Origin: Poriferisodalis sp026713105 | GTDB taxonomy: Bacteria > Actinomycetota > Acidimicrobiia > Acidimicrobiales > Poriferisodalaceae | Assembly: GCA_965115995.1 (NCBI GenBank) | Contig: OZ220472.1 | Coordinates: forward strand, 1,674,001-1,738,000 | Direction of reading: 5' to 3' | DNA length: 64,000 nt | Shown: one piece after another, positions 34,582 through 42,863 of the stretch | How the letters are laid out: every line of letters starts with the position of its first letter | How positions within the stretch are numbered: position 1 is the stretch's first letter | Notes under the pieces: generated by a model | What the model saw: the letters and a program-made list of their open reading frames with translations, nothing else | Databases searched by the model: none | Told to the model about the DNA's origin: nothing | Translations under genes and position numbers: made by a program

Positions 34582-35210
34582 TCGGCGAGCGGGCCGGCGT
34601 GAGCACTCTTGTCGACACCCTCACTGAGGGCATCAGCGTGATCACGTGGGCGTGCACGCTGACTGCTCTCGCACCGGGGCTGGCGCTCGTGCTGGTAGCC
34701 CGCAAGGCGCGGCTCACCGTGGCGCTGTACTACATCGCTGGCGCTGCATTCCTGGCATGGGCGCAGGCCGCCGGCCACTGGTGGGTTGCGTCACGAGGCA
34801 TCGCAGTAGTGATCGGCGGGCTGCTCGCTGCAGGCACCTATCTGGCGGCGTGGCGGGCGCCGGGTCATTCCTCGCCGCTCGCCACCGGCGCGGGCCTCGT
34901 GGGCGGAGCGCTGGCGGGCTGGCTGTGGCGACCCTGCGTCGGTGAGCACCTCGGCGACATCCTCAACGATGCCGCGACCGACGGCCCTCGGACGCTCGCG
35001 CTCATGGGCCTGTACATGGCAGGCGTCCTGCTCCCCTTGCTGCTCATTGCGGTCGCGCCGTACGCAGTGCCCGCCGTCGGCAGGCTGCTGGACCGGCTGC
35101 CGTTCGCCATTGCTGGCGCGGCCGTCGGAGCGGCATACGCCGTGGCCCTGGCGATCGGCCAGTACGACGACCTCATCGGCGAGCTCTACCGCATCTCGGC
35201 TGGCTATTGA
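34578..35210 (+). CDS. small CcdA/DsbD-transmembrane-domain-like protein
   Basis: A 210-residue, very hydrophobic protein with about six membrane segments. The segment WLWRPCVGEHLGDILNDAA followed by ALMGLYMAGVLLPLLLIAVAPY matches the second half of CcdA/DsbD (P-C-x-G..L..IL..A..G..LL..Y..G...P). The first segment carries ITWACTLTALAPG, where CcdA has the first redox Cys and P-G. Cys 26 and about Cys 120 would be the thiol pair that moves electrons across the membrane to the adjacent redoxin. The match is distant and the sequence between motifs is not conserved, so this is an inference. It starts at GTG 34578, coupled to the preceding gene. Confidence 0.6.
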   Translation: MIGERAGVSTLVDTLTEGISVITWACTLTALAPGLALVLVARKARLTVALYYIAGAAFLAWAQAAGHWWVASRGIAVVIGGLLAAGTYLAAWRAPGHSSPLATGAGLVGGALAGWLWRPCVGEHLGDILNDAATDGPRTLALMGLYMAGVLLPLLLIAVAPYAVPAVGRLLDRLPFAIAGAAVGAAYAVALAIGQYDDLIGELYRISAGY

Positions 35211-35234
35211 GCAGCCGACTGCGCCCGCCCACCG

Positions 35235-35456
35235 TTAGTCGTCGTACGAATCCGACGCGCCCGTTGACTCGCGCAAGATGGCCGCTGCTTTGATCGTGGC
35301 ACGGCGGGCGCGGGTAACGCTGCGCTCGAGCCTGGAGCGCGCGTCGGACGTGTCGGCATCTGCGAGTGCGCCCTGCAGCAGCTCGATGGACAGCTCAGCG
35401 AGCTGTTCGGCGGTGTCGTCGAGACGGTCCGCTATCTGGTTGATTTCGTCGTTCAC
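35235..35456 (-). CDS. small hypothetical helical protein
   Basis: A 73-residue acidic, strongly helical protein (VNDEINQIADRLDDTAEQLA, SRLERSVTRARRATIKAA). GTG at 35456 gives the start; a second GTG two codons upstream is equally possible. It lies 46 bp after the glcF stop on the same strand and probably belongs to that transcript. Family not recognised; the heptad-like pattern suggests a coiled coil. An alternative is that it is only a noncoding tail. Confidence 0.5.
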   Translation of the reverse strand: MNDEINQIADRLDDTAEQLAELSIELLQGALADADTSDARSRLERSVTRARRATIKAAAILRESTGASDSYDD

Positions 35457-35502
35457 GCGCACCGGCTCCGCTCGACGCGAACGCGGCCCATCAGTTCGTC
35501 GT

Positions 35503-36843
35503 TCACCCGCCTGCGCCTCCGCTGCTGGACAGGTGTTCTGCCACGATCTCAAGCGGATGGCGCGCGTCGAGCCCAGCAGCACGCAAGTGCAGCGAACAGC
35601 CCGGGTTGGCGCTGGCCACGACGCCCGCGCCGGAGCGCTCGATGGCGGCAACCTTGCGCTCGCGGACGGCGTTGGCAATGTCGGGATGCTGCTGCGAGTA
35701 CGCGCCGCCTGCGCCACAGCACAATCCGTCGTCGTCGAGCTCGACCACGTCCACGTAGCGGTCAAGCACGGCGCGCACCGGCAGGTGCGCCTGTTGCACA
35801 TGGCGGAGATGGCAGGGGTCTTGCACTGCGACGCGTGGTCGCTGCGCCGCATCGCCGGTGACTGGGCCGCCAGTGACTGGGCCGCCGGTGACTGGGCCGC
35901 CAGTGATTGGGCCGCCGATATCCGGCGCGATCGGGGCACCGGCGGGCAATAGGTCGACCCGCGCAGCCAGCCACTCATGAACGTCGTGCACTCGCTCGGC
36001 GAATCGGTGCGCTTCGGGTGTGCCGAGCAGGTGGCCGTATTCCTTCATGGCTGCTCCGCAGCCGGCTGAGTCGACGAGAATCGGGGCGTCGCCTGGCAGC
36101 GCGGCGATCACCCTGCGCGCCAGGCGGCGAGCGTCGGTACCGAGACCGGCATGGGTGTGCAACGAGCCGCAGCATGCAGCTCGTGGCGGCGGCAGCGCCA
36201 CACCGGCGCCGGTCGCCTCGATGACCGATTGCACCGCCCGGTGGGTATCGCGCATCCATGCGTCCATGACACAGCCTGTGAACAGCCACACATCGTTGCC
36301 GCTGGGGACCAAACGGCGCTGTCGCAGGGGCACCCGGGGCAGTGCTCCGACTGCGGTGCCCAGCGAGCGAAACCGTCCGATCCGGCTGAGCAACCGCGCG
36401 GCACCCAGTACGCCGAGTCGCTGAGCGAGCGCCAGCAGGCGTGAACCCGCCCCAAGCAAGCGGGGCATGCCCAGCGCCCGGTAAGCCAGCCGCCGCAGCC
36501 GCGGCTGGTAATTGGTCTGTGATGCCAGCGCCTCGCGGGTGACCTCCATCATGTGCCCGTACTGCACGCCCGCAGGACAGGCCGTCTCGCAGCCGCGGCA
36601 CTGGATGCAGGCGTCCATGAACTCCACGAACGCAGCGTCGGCCTCGCCCCGCTCGGCGACGTCTCGCATCAGGGCAATGCGCCCCCGCGGCGACGCCGAC
36701 TCCTCCCCTGTGACCCGGTAGGTGGGGCAGTGCGGCAGGCACATCCCGCAGGCGACGCACGAAGCCAGCGTGTCGCTGTCGATCTCGAGCTGAAGCGCGA
36801 AGGTGCCAGCAGAAGTCGACGTCTGGGCCACGGGACTCACCAT
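35503..36843 (-). CDS. glcF: glycolate oxidase iron-sulfur subunit
   Basis: A 446-residue (Fe-S)-binding subunit of the GlcDEF complex, which passes electrons from 2-hydroxyacid oxidation to quinone at the membrane. Two [4Fe-4S] motifs are CVACGMCLPHCPTYRV and CIQCRGCETACPAGVQYG. Two CCG domains contain LFTGCVMDAW..AACCGSLHTHAG and VQDPCHLRH..GLCCGAGGAYS. Between the CCG domains is a linker of four 5-residue repeats (ITGGP, then three VTGGP-type units) encoded by an exact-period 15-bp array. ATG 36843 overlaps glcE by seven bases; the frame upstream of it is spurious. Confidence 0.93.
   Translation of the reverse strand: MVSPVAQTSTSAGTFALQLEIDSDTLASCVACGMCLPHCPTYRVTGEESASPRGRIALMRDVAERGEADAAFVEFMDACIQCRGCETACPAGVQYGHMMEVTREALASQTNYQPRLRRLAYRALGMPRLLGAGSRLLALAQRLGVLGAARLLSRIGRFRSLGTAVGALPRVPLRQRRLVPSGNDVWLFTGCVMDAWMRDTHRAVQSVIEATGAGVALPPPRAACCGSLHTHAGLGTDARRLARRVIAALPGDAPILVDSAGCGAAMKEYGHLLGTPEAHRFAERVHDVHEWLAARVDLLPAGAPIAPDIGGPITGGPVTGGPVTGGPVTGDAAQRPRVAVQDPCHLRHVQQAHLPVRAVLDRYVDVVELDDDGLCCGAGGAYSQQHPDIANAVRERKVAAIERSGAGVVASANPGCSLHLRAAGLDARHPLEIVAEHLSSSGGAGG
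35857..35916. repeat. 15-bp tandem array inside glcF
   Basis: Four 15-bp units: GGTGACTGGGCCGCC, AGTGACTGGGCCGCC, GGTGACTGGGCCGCC, AGTGATTGGGCCGCC on the + strand. Units 1 and 3 are identical, and units 2 and 4 differ by one base, so the array looks like a duplicated 30-bp dimer. It encodes (I/V)TGGP repeats in the linker between the two CCG domains. Confidence 0.9.
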
Positions 36844-37835
36844 GCACTCCTGCCCGGATTCAGCCGGCCGGCAGGATCCAGTCTCTGTTTCAGCTCGGTC
36901 ATCAACGCTGCGTTGGCCGGCGCGACCGGTCCCGCATCGACCGGTTCGACTCGATGCACCAGACCAACGCCCACTTCTGCCAGCCACCCGCCCCCGGTGC
37001 CGGCGAGCGTTCGCAGGTCCGAGGGTCGCATCGATTCACGCCCTGTCGCGGGCACATGCGGCGCGTCCGTTGTCGGGCCAAAGCCCAGCGGTTCGACCCT
37101 CGCGGCCTCGGCGGCGACGTCGGACGGATCGCCCTCCAACAGGATCCAGGCTTGCGTGCCATCCCACAGGACGCTGCTCGGCCGGTACAGCAGGTCGAAC
37201 GCTGCGAACGGATCGCCGTCGCCGTGAAGCCACTGCGCCGCTGGCGGCACGGGCAGGGTTCGCAGAATCACCTCAGCCAGCAGGCCGAGTGTGCCCAGCG
37301 ATCCCACCAACAGGCGGGGCAGGTCGTAGCCCGAGACGTTCTTCACCGTCGGGCCGCCGGCCGTGACGACTTTGCCGGTGGCGTCGACGTGGCGCGTCTG
37401 CAGCACGAGATCGCGCACATGCCCGTAGCGGAGCCTGCGGTGTCCGCTGAACCCGCACGCCAGCACTCCACCGACGGTCGCCGCATCGTCGGCAGGGTCG
37501 AGAGGGATCATTTGGCCGGTTTGCGCCAGGTGCGCGCTCAGCTCGCCGACGGATGTGGCCGCGCCGCACCGCACCGTCATCTCGGAGGGTTCGTGTTCCC
37601 ACACACCGGCAGGCGCCCGGATCTCACGCGTCCCCGCGGCCAGTTCACCGCCGACGTGCCAATGGGTGCGCGTGCCCACCACCGTGATCGGATCGCTGGC
37701 GCCGACCCCGCGGGCGAATTCGGTGACGGCGGGATCTATCCGCGCGGCGAGACTGGCGCTGACTTCAGCGGGGCCAGTGCCCGAACTCATCGCCGGCGGC
37801 GCTCCGGCGCTGCTGGACTGCGAACTCACACCCAA
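36837..37835 (-). CDS. glcE: glycolate oxidase FAD-binding subunit
   Basis: A 332-residue FAD-binding (PCMH-type) subunit. Motifs: VVGTRTHWHVGG, PLDPADDAATVGGVLACGFSG, LRYGHVRDLVLQTRHVDATG, GPTVKNVSGYDLPRLLVGSLGTLGLLAEV (in parts), and the C-terminal LKQRLDPAGRLNPGR. It is shorter than GlcD, as usual for GlcE, and lacks the C-terminal substrate domain. It overlaps glcD by ten bases and glcF by seven, in the order D-E-F, a single tightly packed operon. Confidence 0.93.
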   Translation of the reverse strand: MGVSSQSSSAGAPPAMSSGTGPAEVSASLAARIDPAVTEFARGVGASDPITVVGTRTHWHVGGELAAGTREIRAPAGVWEHEPSEMTVRCGAATSVGELSAHLAQTGQMIPLDPADDAATVGGVLACGFSGHRRLRYGHVRDLVLQTRHVDATGKVVTAGGPTVKNVSGYDLPRLLVGSLGTLGLLAEVILRTLPVPPAAQWLHGDGDPFAAFDLLYRPSSVLWDGTQAWILLEGDPSDVAAEAARVEPLGFGPTTDAPHVPATGRESMRPSDLRTLAGTGGGWLAEVGVGLVHRVEPVDAGPVAPANAALMTELKQRLDPAGRLNPGRSAW

Positions 37836-39274
37836 GCACCTTCAGGCACGTGCTGGTGGAATGAATCGCTGCAGCGTGAACCCGACGGGATCACCTTCAG
37901 CGGATTGGCGAACCCGTCAGGATCGAAGGTCTCGCGCACCAGGTCCTGTGTGTACATGTCGTGGGCGCTGAACAGCATCCCCATGTAGTCCCGCTTCTCC
38001 AAGCCGATCCCGTGCTCGCCGCTGAGCACGCCGCCCGCTGCGATGGATGCAGCGACGATGTCGCGGCCTGCGGCCTTCACTCGCTCGTCGACACCGGGTT
38101 CGCGCCGGTCGAACGCCAGGATCGGGTGCAGGTTCCCGTCGCCTGCGTGGAACACATTGACCGCGATCAGGTCGTAGGCGTCTGCGATCCGGTACACCTG
38201 ATCGAGCACTTCGGTCAGCCGCGAGCGGGGCACCACCGTGTCATGCAGGTAGTAGTCGGGCTTGATCCGCGCCACCGCGCCGAATGCGTTCTTTCGGCCC
38301 TTCCACAGCAGGGCTCGCTCCGCGTCGTCGGCTGCGACTCGCACGTGGCCGGCGTGGTACTGCTCTGCGACCTCGCGAATGATCTCCACGCCTGCGGAGA
38401 CACCGCCGGGCAGGCCGTCGAGTTCGACCAGCAGCACCGCTGCGGCCTCGGTCGGGTAGCCGGCGTGGGCAAACGCCTCCACGATCTCGATGGCGCGCTG
38501 GTCCATCATCTCCAGCGCGGACGGCACCAGCCCCGCGGCGATGATGGCGCTGACGGCGGCCGAGCCCTCGCTGACATCGTCGAAGTCGAGCAGCAGCGTC
38601 CGGACTGATGGCGCGTTCGGCGTGAGACGTACCGCGGCCTTCGTGGCGATGCCCATCGTGCCCTCGGAGCCCACGAAGAGCCCGCGCAAGTCGAGTCCAG
38701 GCGGCTCTGCGTCCACCCCGCCCAACATGGTGGTCTCGCCGGAGGGAAGCACCACCTCAAGTGCGGCGATGTGGGCCGTCGTGACGCCGTAGGCGAGGCA
38801 GTGCGGCCCCCCGGAGTTGTTGGCGATGTTCCCGCCGAGCGAGCACACCTGCTGGCTCGACGGATCAGGGGCGAAGTGGAACCCCAGCGGCGTCAATGCT
38901 CGCGATAGGTCGAGGTTCAGCACCCCGGGCTCGACCCAGGCGACGCGATTGTCGACGTCGACCGAGATGATTCGATCCATCTTCGCCGTGGCGACCACGA
39001 CCGGCCTGCCGACCGGCACTGCTCCCCCGGCTAAGCCGGTTCCCGAGCCGCGGGCCAGGAACGGCCGGCTGTGACGCCGGCACACACGCACGATCTCCGC
39101 GACTTCGGCGGCAGTCTCGGGCAGGCACACGATGGCGGGCAAACTGCCCTCGATCGAGCCGTCACGGCTGTACAAGCCCCGCTCAAAGTCGTTGTCGCGT
39201 GCCCGGTCACCGACAACGCCGCGCAGGTCGCCAAGCAGGGCCGCATCTGCAGCGGTATCAGCCTCAGGAACCAC
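37826..39274 (-). CDS. glcD: glycolate oxidase FAD-linked subunit
   Basis: A 482-residue FAD-linked oxidase that oxidises glycolate or another 2-hydroxyacid. FAD-binding domain: LARGSGTGLAGGAVPVG, PSSQQVCSLGGNIANNSGGPHCLAYG (in parts), GLFVGSEGTMGIATKAAVRLTP. C-terminal domain: AVNVFHAGDGNLHPILAFDRR and VLSGEHGIGLEKRDYM with the catalytic or metal His residues. Start at GTG 39274, where the family sequence begins; the open frame upstream would cross into the divergent gene. The divergent start at 39304 leaves a promoter region of only 29 bp. Confidence 0.94.
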   Translation of the reverse strand: MVPEADTAADAALLGDLRGVVGDRARDNDFERGLYSRDGSIEGSLPAIVCLPETAAEVAEIVRVCRRHSRPFLARGSGTGLAGGAVPVGRPVVVATAKMDRIISVDVDNRVAWVEPGVLNLDLSRALTPLGFHFAPDPSSQQVCSLGGNIANNSGGPHCLAYGVTTAHIAALEVVLPSGETTMLGGVDAEPPGLDLRGLFVGSEGTMGIATKAAVRLTPNAPSVRTLLLDFDDVSEGSAAVSAIIAAGLVPSALEMMDQRAIEIVEAFAHAGYPTEAAAVLLVELDGLPGGVSAGVEIIREVAEQYHAGHVRVAADDAERALLWKGRKNAFGAVARIKPDYYLHDTVVPRSRLTEVLDQVYRIADAYDLIAVNVFHAGDGNLHPILAFDRREPGVDERVKAAGRDIVAASIAAGGVLSGEHGIGLEKRDYMGMLFSAHDMYTQDLVRETFDPDGFANPLKVIPSGSRCSDSFHQHVPEGAWV

Positions 39275-39303
39275 AGCGCGACCGTACCGTAGGCTCGCCG
39301 CGG

Positions 39304-40065
39304 ATGGCTTCTGATATCGGTGTGAGCGTCGATGACTGGAGCCCCAGGGACGACGCACGGGAATGGCTCTCGCTGGAGGACCCGCACGAGCATCGCACGT
39401 GGCTGTTCGATGTGACATTTCTCACCAGCGCCTGGACGTGCATCTATGGCGCTGGGTGCCCGGGAATCGACACCGAACCGGCCCCCGAGCTGGCATTGGG
39501 CTGCTGCAGCCACGGCGCATACCTCAACGGCGACGACGACCTCGCGCACATCCGTTCGATGATCGCCGAACTGGACGCCGAGATCTGGCAGCACTACCGC
39601 GCTTCTGCAGAGGCGTTGTGGCAAGACGGCGAGGGCTGGTGGCGAACTCGGGTCGTGGACGGAGCTTGCGTGTTCGCGAACCGGGCCGACTACCCCGCCG
39701 GCGCGGGTTGTGCCTTCCACGTACTGGCCAAGCGCACCGGGCGGCGGCCGATGGACACCAAGCCCGAGATCTGCTGGCAGGCGCCGATCCGCCGCGAGGA
39801 CCACGAGACCGTCACGGGCCACGTCTACACGATGGTGCGGGAATGGGAGCTGCGCGACTGGGGAGGACCCGACACCGACGTCTCCTGGTGGTGCACGTCG
39901 TCGGCGAACGCGCACGTCGGCAGCCAGCGCGTCTTCACAGCGCTACGCGACGAGCTGACAGCCATCTGCGGACCCGAGATCTACGCCGAGTTGTGCTCCG
40001 AGCTCGATGAGCGCGCCGCCTCTGCGCGATTGCTGCCGCATCCCGCAGTTCGACGACGCGATTGA
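39304..40065 (+). CDS. Cys-rich conserved actinobacterial protein of unknown function
   Basis: A 253-residue protein without a known fold. It has a distinctive set of Cys, Trp and His residues: TSAWTCIYGAGCPGID, ALGCCSHGAYLNGDDD, GACVFANRADYPAGAGCAFH, KPEICWQAPIR and DVSWWCTSSANAHVG. This pattern recurs in a protein family I associate with actinobacteria, often annotated hypothetical. Four or more paired Cys suggest a metal or Fe-S site in the manner of zinc/iron-chelating domains, but I cannot assign it. ATG 39304 is the only good start. It is divergent from glcD. Confidence 0.75.
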   Translation: MASDIGVSVDDWSPRDDAREWLSLEDPHEHRTWLFDVTFLTSAWTCIYGAGCPGIDTEPAPELALGCCSHGAYLNGDDDLAHIRSMIAELDAEIWQHYRASAEALWQDGEGWWRTRVVDGACVFANRADYPAGAGCAFHVLAKRTGRRPMDTKPEICWQAPIRREDHETVTGHVYTMVREWELRDWGGPDTDVSWWCTSSANAHVGSQRVFTALRDELTAICGPEIYAELCSELDERAASARLLPHPAVRRRD

Positions 40066-40070
40066 ACCGT

Positions 40071-40088
40071 CTCAGCCTCGCAGCTGAG
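40071..40088. terminator. hairpin between convergent genes
   Basis: CTCAGC (40071-40076) pairs with GCTGAG (40083-40088) across a six-base loop, six bases after one gene and fourteen before the end of the convergent one. It is a plausible short bidirectional terminator. There is no T-tract, so Rho-independence is not certain. Confidence 0.4.
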
Positions 40089-40101
40089 TCGTCTGGGACT
40101 C

Positions 40102-40380
40102 TCAGGCGCTCTCGCGCTGGGACGCGTCGGAGTTCGCGTCCGAGTCAGCGTCGGCGTCACCGTCGAAATCGGCGTACTTGGCCTCGAGATCGGAGTAGTC
40201 GTCGTCGTACTTGTCGGCCAGGTGCCCGTACTGATCATCGGGATCCGAATCCTCGTCGTCGAACTCGACGCCGAATCGATCCGAGTTATCGAAGTCGTAG
40301 TCCTCGATGGTGAAACGCTCCGCTGTGGCCCGCTGAAACTTGCGAGCCTCCTCGTAGCGGCGATGTCGACCCTTCTTCAC
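40102..40380 (-). CDS. small acidic protein, basic N-terminus (DUF3073-like composition)
   Basis: A 92-residue protein with a basic N-terminus (VKKGRHRRYEEARKFQR) and a long acidic, Asp/Glu/Tyr-rich tail (EFDDEDSDPDDQYGHL, YDDDYSDLEAKYADFDGDAD). The layout recalls the small actinobacterial DUF3073 proteins, but I am not sure of family membership. GTG 40380 is chosen over longer alternatives because GAGGAG lies seven bases upstream of it. A role in nucleic-acid or ribosome binding would fit the charge distribution but is speculation. Confidence 0.65.
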   Translation of the reverse strand: MKKGRHRRYEEARKFQRATAERFTIEDYDFDNSDRFGVEFDDEDSDPDDQYGHLADKYDDDYSDLEAKYADFDGDADADSDANSDASQRESA

Positions 40381-40513
40381 CGGCTGGCTCCTCGTGCTCG
40401 ACTGCGAGGCTTCGCTTGCCTGCATCCGGACGTGCCTGTATCCGCGCAGGATAAGGCACCTGTGCTCTACGAAGTGCCCTGCCACCCTACCGCCCGGGGC
40501 GCAACGCTGCGTG

Positions 40514-41818
40514 TCATTCGCAGTGCTCAGGCCCCCTGCGGGGACGCGGCTCGAGCTGCAGACCCAACGCTGGATCGAAGGCCAGAGCGGCCTCCCCCGC
40601 CAGCAACGACCTGATGCCGTCGCCTACCACTTCGGCCCGCCAGCCGGTGCTCAGCCGGGATGCGGGGTCGCCGGCGAGCAATGCCGCTATGTCGGAACGG
40701 GTCGCCAACAAGCTGCGATCGATGCCCTCACCACGAGCCACCTCGTCCACCCAGGCGCCGACCAGGGGAACTGCCGGCTGCAGTGCCGCGTCCACGTTGG
40801 GTCCCGCCGACAGCGCGCCCGACGGGATGTCGCCCGATGCCATGTCGAGACCTCTCGCAACCTCGGCGATGACCCGATCGCCCGCCCTTCCGCGGAGCTG
40901 GTTGCCGTCCACGCCCCGCAATCCCTGCAACTCGCTGACGCTGGAAGGGCGCCGCTGCGCGATCGCCAGCAGTGCCATGTCCGACAGCACGAAGCGCACA
41001 GGGATGTCCCGCTCGCTGGCGGTTCGCTCCCGCCATGCGGCCAGCCGGTACGCCACCGCCCGCTGCGGCCCGCGCAATTGGCGCGCTCCCTTGATGCGGG
41101 TCCAAGCTTGGGACGGATCCGGGGGCGGTCCAGGGGGCCTGCGCCACTGCTCGCACTCGTCCAGCGCCCATTGCCACCGGTTCAGTGCCCTCAAGCGGGT
41201 GCGAAGCTCGTCGTACAGCTGGATGAGGTACGCCGCATCGTCTGCCGCATAACGCTGCTGGGCTGCTCGCAACGGCCGCTCGAACCAGTCCGTCAACCGA
41301 TCACCCTTACTCAGACGCACGCCGAGGAGGCGGTCGACCAGCGCCGCCAGCGACGGTGTGCTCATTCCCAGAAAACCGGCGGCCACCTGGGTGTCGAAGA
41401 GCCTCGACGGTATGGCGCCGCACTCCTGGGACAGCACCTCGATGTCCTGGGCGCATGCATGCATCACGACCAAGATGTCGGCATCGAGGGCGGTACGCAG
41501 GACGGCAACGTCGGTCGTCGTGGGATCCACGAGCGCGACCCGGTCGTCGAATGCGATCTGGACCAGTGCTAGCTGGGGGCGGTAGCTGCGCTCTCTGTGG
41601 AATTCGGTGTCCACGGCAATGCAGTCAGCGGCAACCAGATCGGTAACGAGAGTCTCAAGCGCAGCCTGGGAGTCGATCCATTCGTGCTGCGGCCGTTCGC
41701 GCTGTGCTCCTTCGCGCTGGGGCCCTTCGCGCTGGGGCCCTTCGCGCTGGGGCCCTTCGCGCTGGGGCCGCTCGCGCTGTGCCCCTTCGCGCTCGGGCCG
41801 CTCGCGTCGACGTGCCAT
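40514..41818 (-). CDS. ribonuclease D-like 3'-5' exonuclease with HRDC domain
   Basis: A 434-residue DEDDy exonuclease involved in RNA maturation. Exo motifs: IAVDTEFHRERSY (Exo I, D-x-E), VVMHACAQDIEVL (Exo II) and RYAADDAAYLIQLYDEL (Exo III, Y-x3-D). An HRDC-like helical region follows (about residues 225-310 and again C-terminally). The first 45 residues are a repeat tail of REGPQ/RERPQ units, encoded by a 15-bp tandem array and not part of the fold. ATG 41818 is preferred; a TTG at 41827 would overlap the upstream stop as TTGA. Confidence 0.88.
   Translation of the reverse strand: MARRRERPEREGAQRERPQREGPQREGPQREGPQREGAQRERPQHEWIDSQAALETLVTDLVAADCIAVDTEFHRERSYRPQLALVQIAFDDRVALVDPTTTDVAVLRTALDADILVVMHACAQDIEVLSQECGAIPSRLFDTQVAAGFLGMSTPSLAALVDRLLGVRLSKGDRLTDWFERPLRAAQQRYAADDAAYLIQLYDELRTRLRALNRWQWALDECEQWRRPPGPPPDPSQAWTRIKGARQLRGPQRAVAYRLAAWRERTASERDIPVRFVLSDMALLAIAQRRPSSVSELQGLRGVDGNQLRGRAGDRVIAEVARGLDMASGDIPSGALSAGPNVDAALQPAVPLVGAWVDEVARGEGIDRSLLATRSDIAALLAGDPASRLSTGWRAEVVGDGIRSLLAGEAALAFDPALGLQLEPRPRRGPEHCE
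41681..41800. repeat. 15-bp tandem array encoding the RNase D N-terminal tail
   Basis: Eight 15-bp units on the + strand; units at 41711, 41726 and 41741 are identical (TTCGCGCTGGGGCCC), the unit at 41756 differs by one base and the rest by a few. On the coding strand it reads REGPQ, REGAQ and RERPQ. Exact nucleotide identity implies recent slippage-driven growth. Confidence 0.92.
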
Positions 41819-41823
41819 GGCCG

Positions 41824-42414
41824 TCAACCCACTCCCGGTCGCGGAATGTCACGAGTCGCCACGATCGCCTCGGCTGCAGCGAGGTCGGCGGCGGTGTTCA
41901 CATTCAGAACATCAGTCACATCCACCGACACCGTCGGGATGGCATCGAGGTCGAGGACGGCTTTGGGTCCGCGTGCGCCGTCGCGCAGGCCCGCCCGCAG
42001 CATCGAGAGCGATGCGCGGGCGTAGTGGCCGATCAGCGGCTCGACACGGTCGCTGCGGGCCAGCACAACCGGCTCGCCCGTGCTGTGTGCCGTGCGAATC
42101 AGAGCGGCGAGCAGGTGGACAGGCACCGTCGGCACGTCGGTCGGGCATACGAGAACATCGCCGTGGCGCTCGAGCGCATCGACCAGACCGGCGAGCGGTC
42201 CGGAAAGTGGCGTGCTGTCGGGTTCAGCCACGAGAGGTGCGGGCGGATTGCCTCCCTGCGCGACCACCGGGTGCGCCCCCGCCGCCGTCAAGGCGTCGGC
42301 AACCCACAGCGCCAGCGGTCGTCCCACCAGCTCCAGGTTGGCCTTGTCGCTGCCCATGCGCGTCGAAGCGCCGCCGCACAGCACGACGCCGGCAGGCCTC
42401 ACGCCTGAGGCCAC
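41824..42414 (-). CDS. mobA: molybdenum cofactor guanylyltransferase (MobA)-like nucleotidyltransferase
   Basis: A 196-residue NTP-transferase of the MobA group, which attaches GMP to molybdopterin. The nucleotide-binding loop is VVLCGGASTRMGSDKANLEL, then PLSGPLAGLVDAL and the metal-binding Asp in LVCPTDVPTVPVHLL. The C-terminal NVNTAADLAAAE is typical of the MobA/MocA family. GTG 42414 overlaps the DUF3151 gene by 16 bases; a second GTG at 42402 is possible. A CTP-preferring MocA homologue or another nucleotidyltransferase is the alternative. Operon order is DUF3151-mobA-rnd. Confidence 0.82.
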   Translation of the reverse strand: MASGVRPAGVVLCGGASTRMGSDKANLELVGRPLALWVADALTAAGAHPVVAQGGNPPAPLVAEPDSTPLSGPLAGLVDALERHGDVLVCPTDVPTVPVHLLAALIRTAHSTGEPVVLARSDRVEPLIGHYARASLSMLRAGLRDGARGPKAVLDLDAIPTVSVDVTDVLNVNTAADLAAAEAIVATRDIPRPGVG

Positions 42415-42863
42415 TCACCGGTTGGGGGCTCGCCGCCGGGGTCCAGTTGGACCAGGAACCCGGCGCACCTGTCGGCCTCGTCGTCCTCGCCGATGGCGGC
42501 GGCTGAGCGACCCAGGCCCAGCAGCGACCACAAGAAGCCGTGGTTGGTGGGCTCCGTCCAGCGGACGTAGCCGCTGCCGCGCCAGCCCGCCGCTCGCAAC
42601 GCGTCCAGGCCGCGGTGGTATCCCACCCGGCAATAGGCGTACGCCTCGACGTGCCGGCCGCTGCCCGCCGCGCAGCGGCCCAGTTCCGCCCACGCCTCGA
42701 GCATCCGCGGCCAATGGGCTGCGACACGCTTCAGTGCGGCCGCACGGTCGGCCAGCGGCAGTTCCATGGCCGCTTCGAATGCGGCTGCGGCCGGCGACGG
42801 GGCCGGATCCAGGACCGTCTCGGGCAGACCGCCCGGACGCAGGTCTATGGGGGTGGCCGCCAT
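42399..42863 (-). CDS. DUF3151 family protein
   Basis: A 154-residue actinobacterial protein of unknown function recognisable as DUF3151: AAHWPRMLEAWAELGRCA, VEAYAYCRVGYHRGLDALRAAGWRGSGYV (in parts), TEPTNHGFLWSLLGLGRSAAAIGE and DEADRCAGFLVQLDP. TPR-like helical composition. I start it at ATG 42863 (MAATPIDLRPG), which has GAGG about eight bases upstream; the open frame continues to 42914 without homology. It heads the DUF3151-mobA-rnd operon. Confidence 0.87.
   Translation of the reverse strand: MAATPIDLRPGGLPETVLDPAPSPAAAAFEAAMELPLADRAAALKRVAAHWPRMLEAWAELGRCAAGSGRHVEAYAYCRVGYHRGLDALRAAGWRGSGYVRWTEPTNHGFLWSLLGLGRSAAAIGEDDEADRCAGFLVQLDPGGEPPTGEWPQA

Noticed and set aside
41597..42025. Open frame on the + strand through the RNase D repeat encoding FALGP repeats
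   Set aside because: It is the antisense of the REGPQ tail; no start signal or family and it ends inside mobA.
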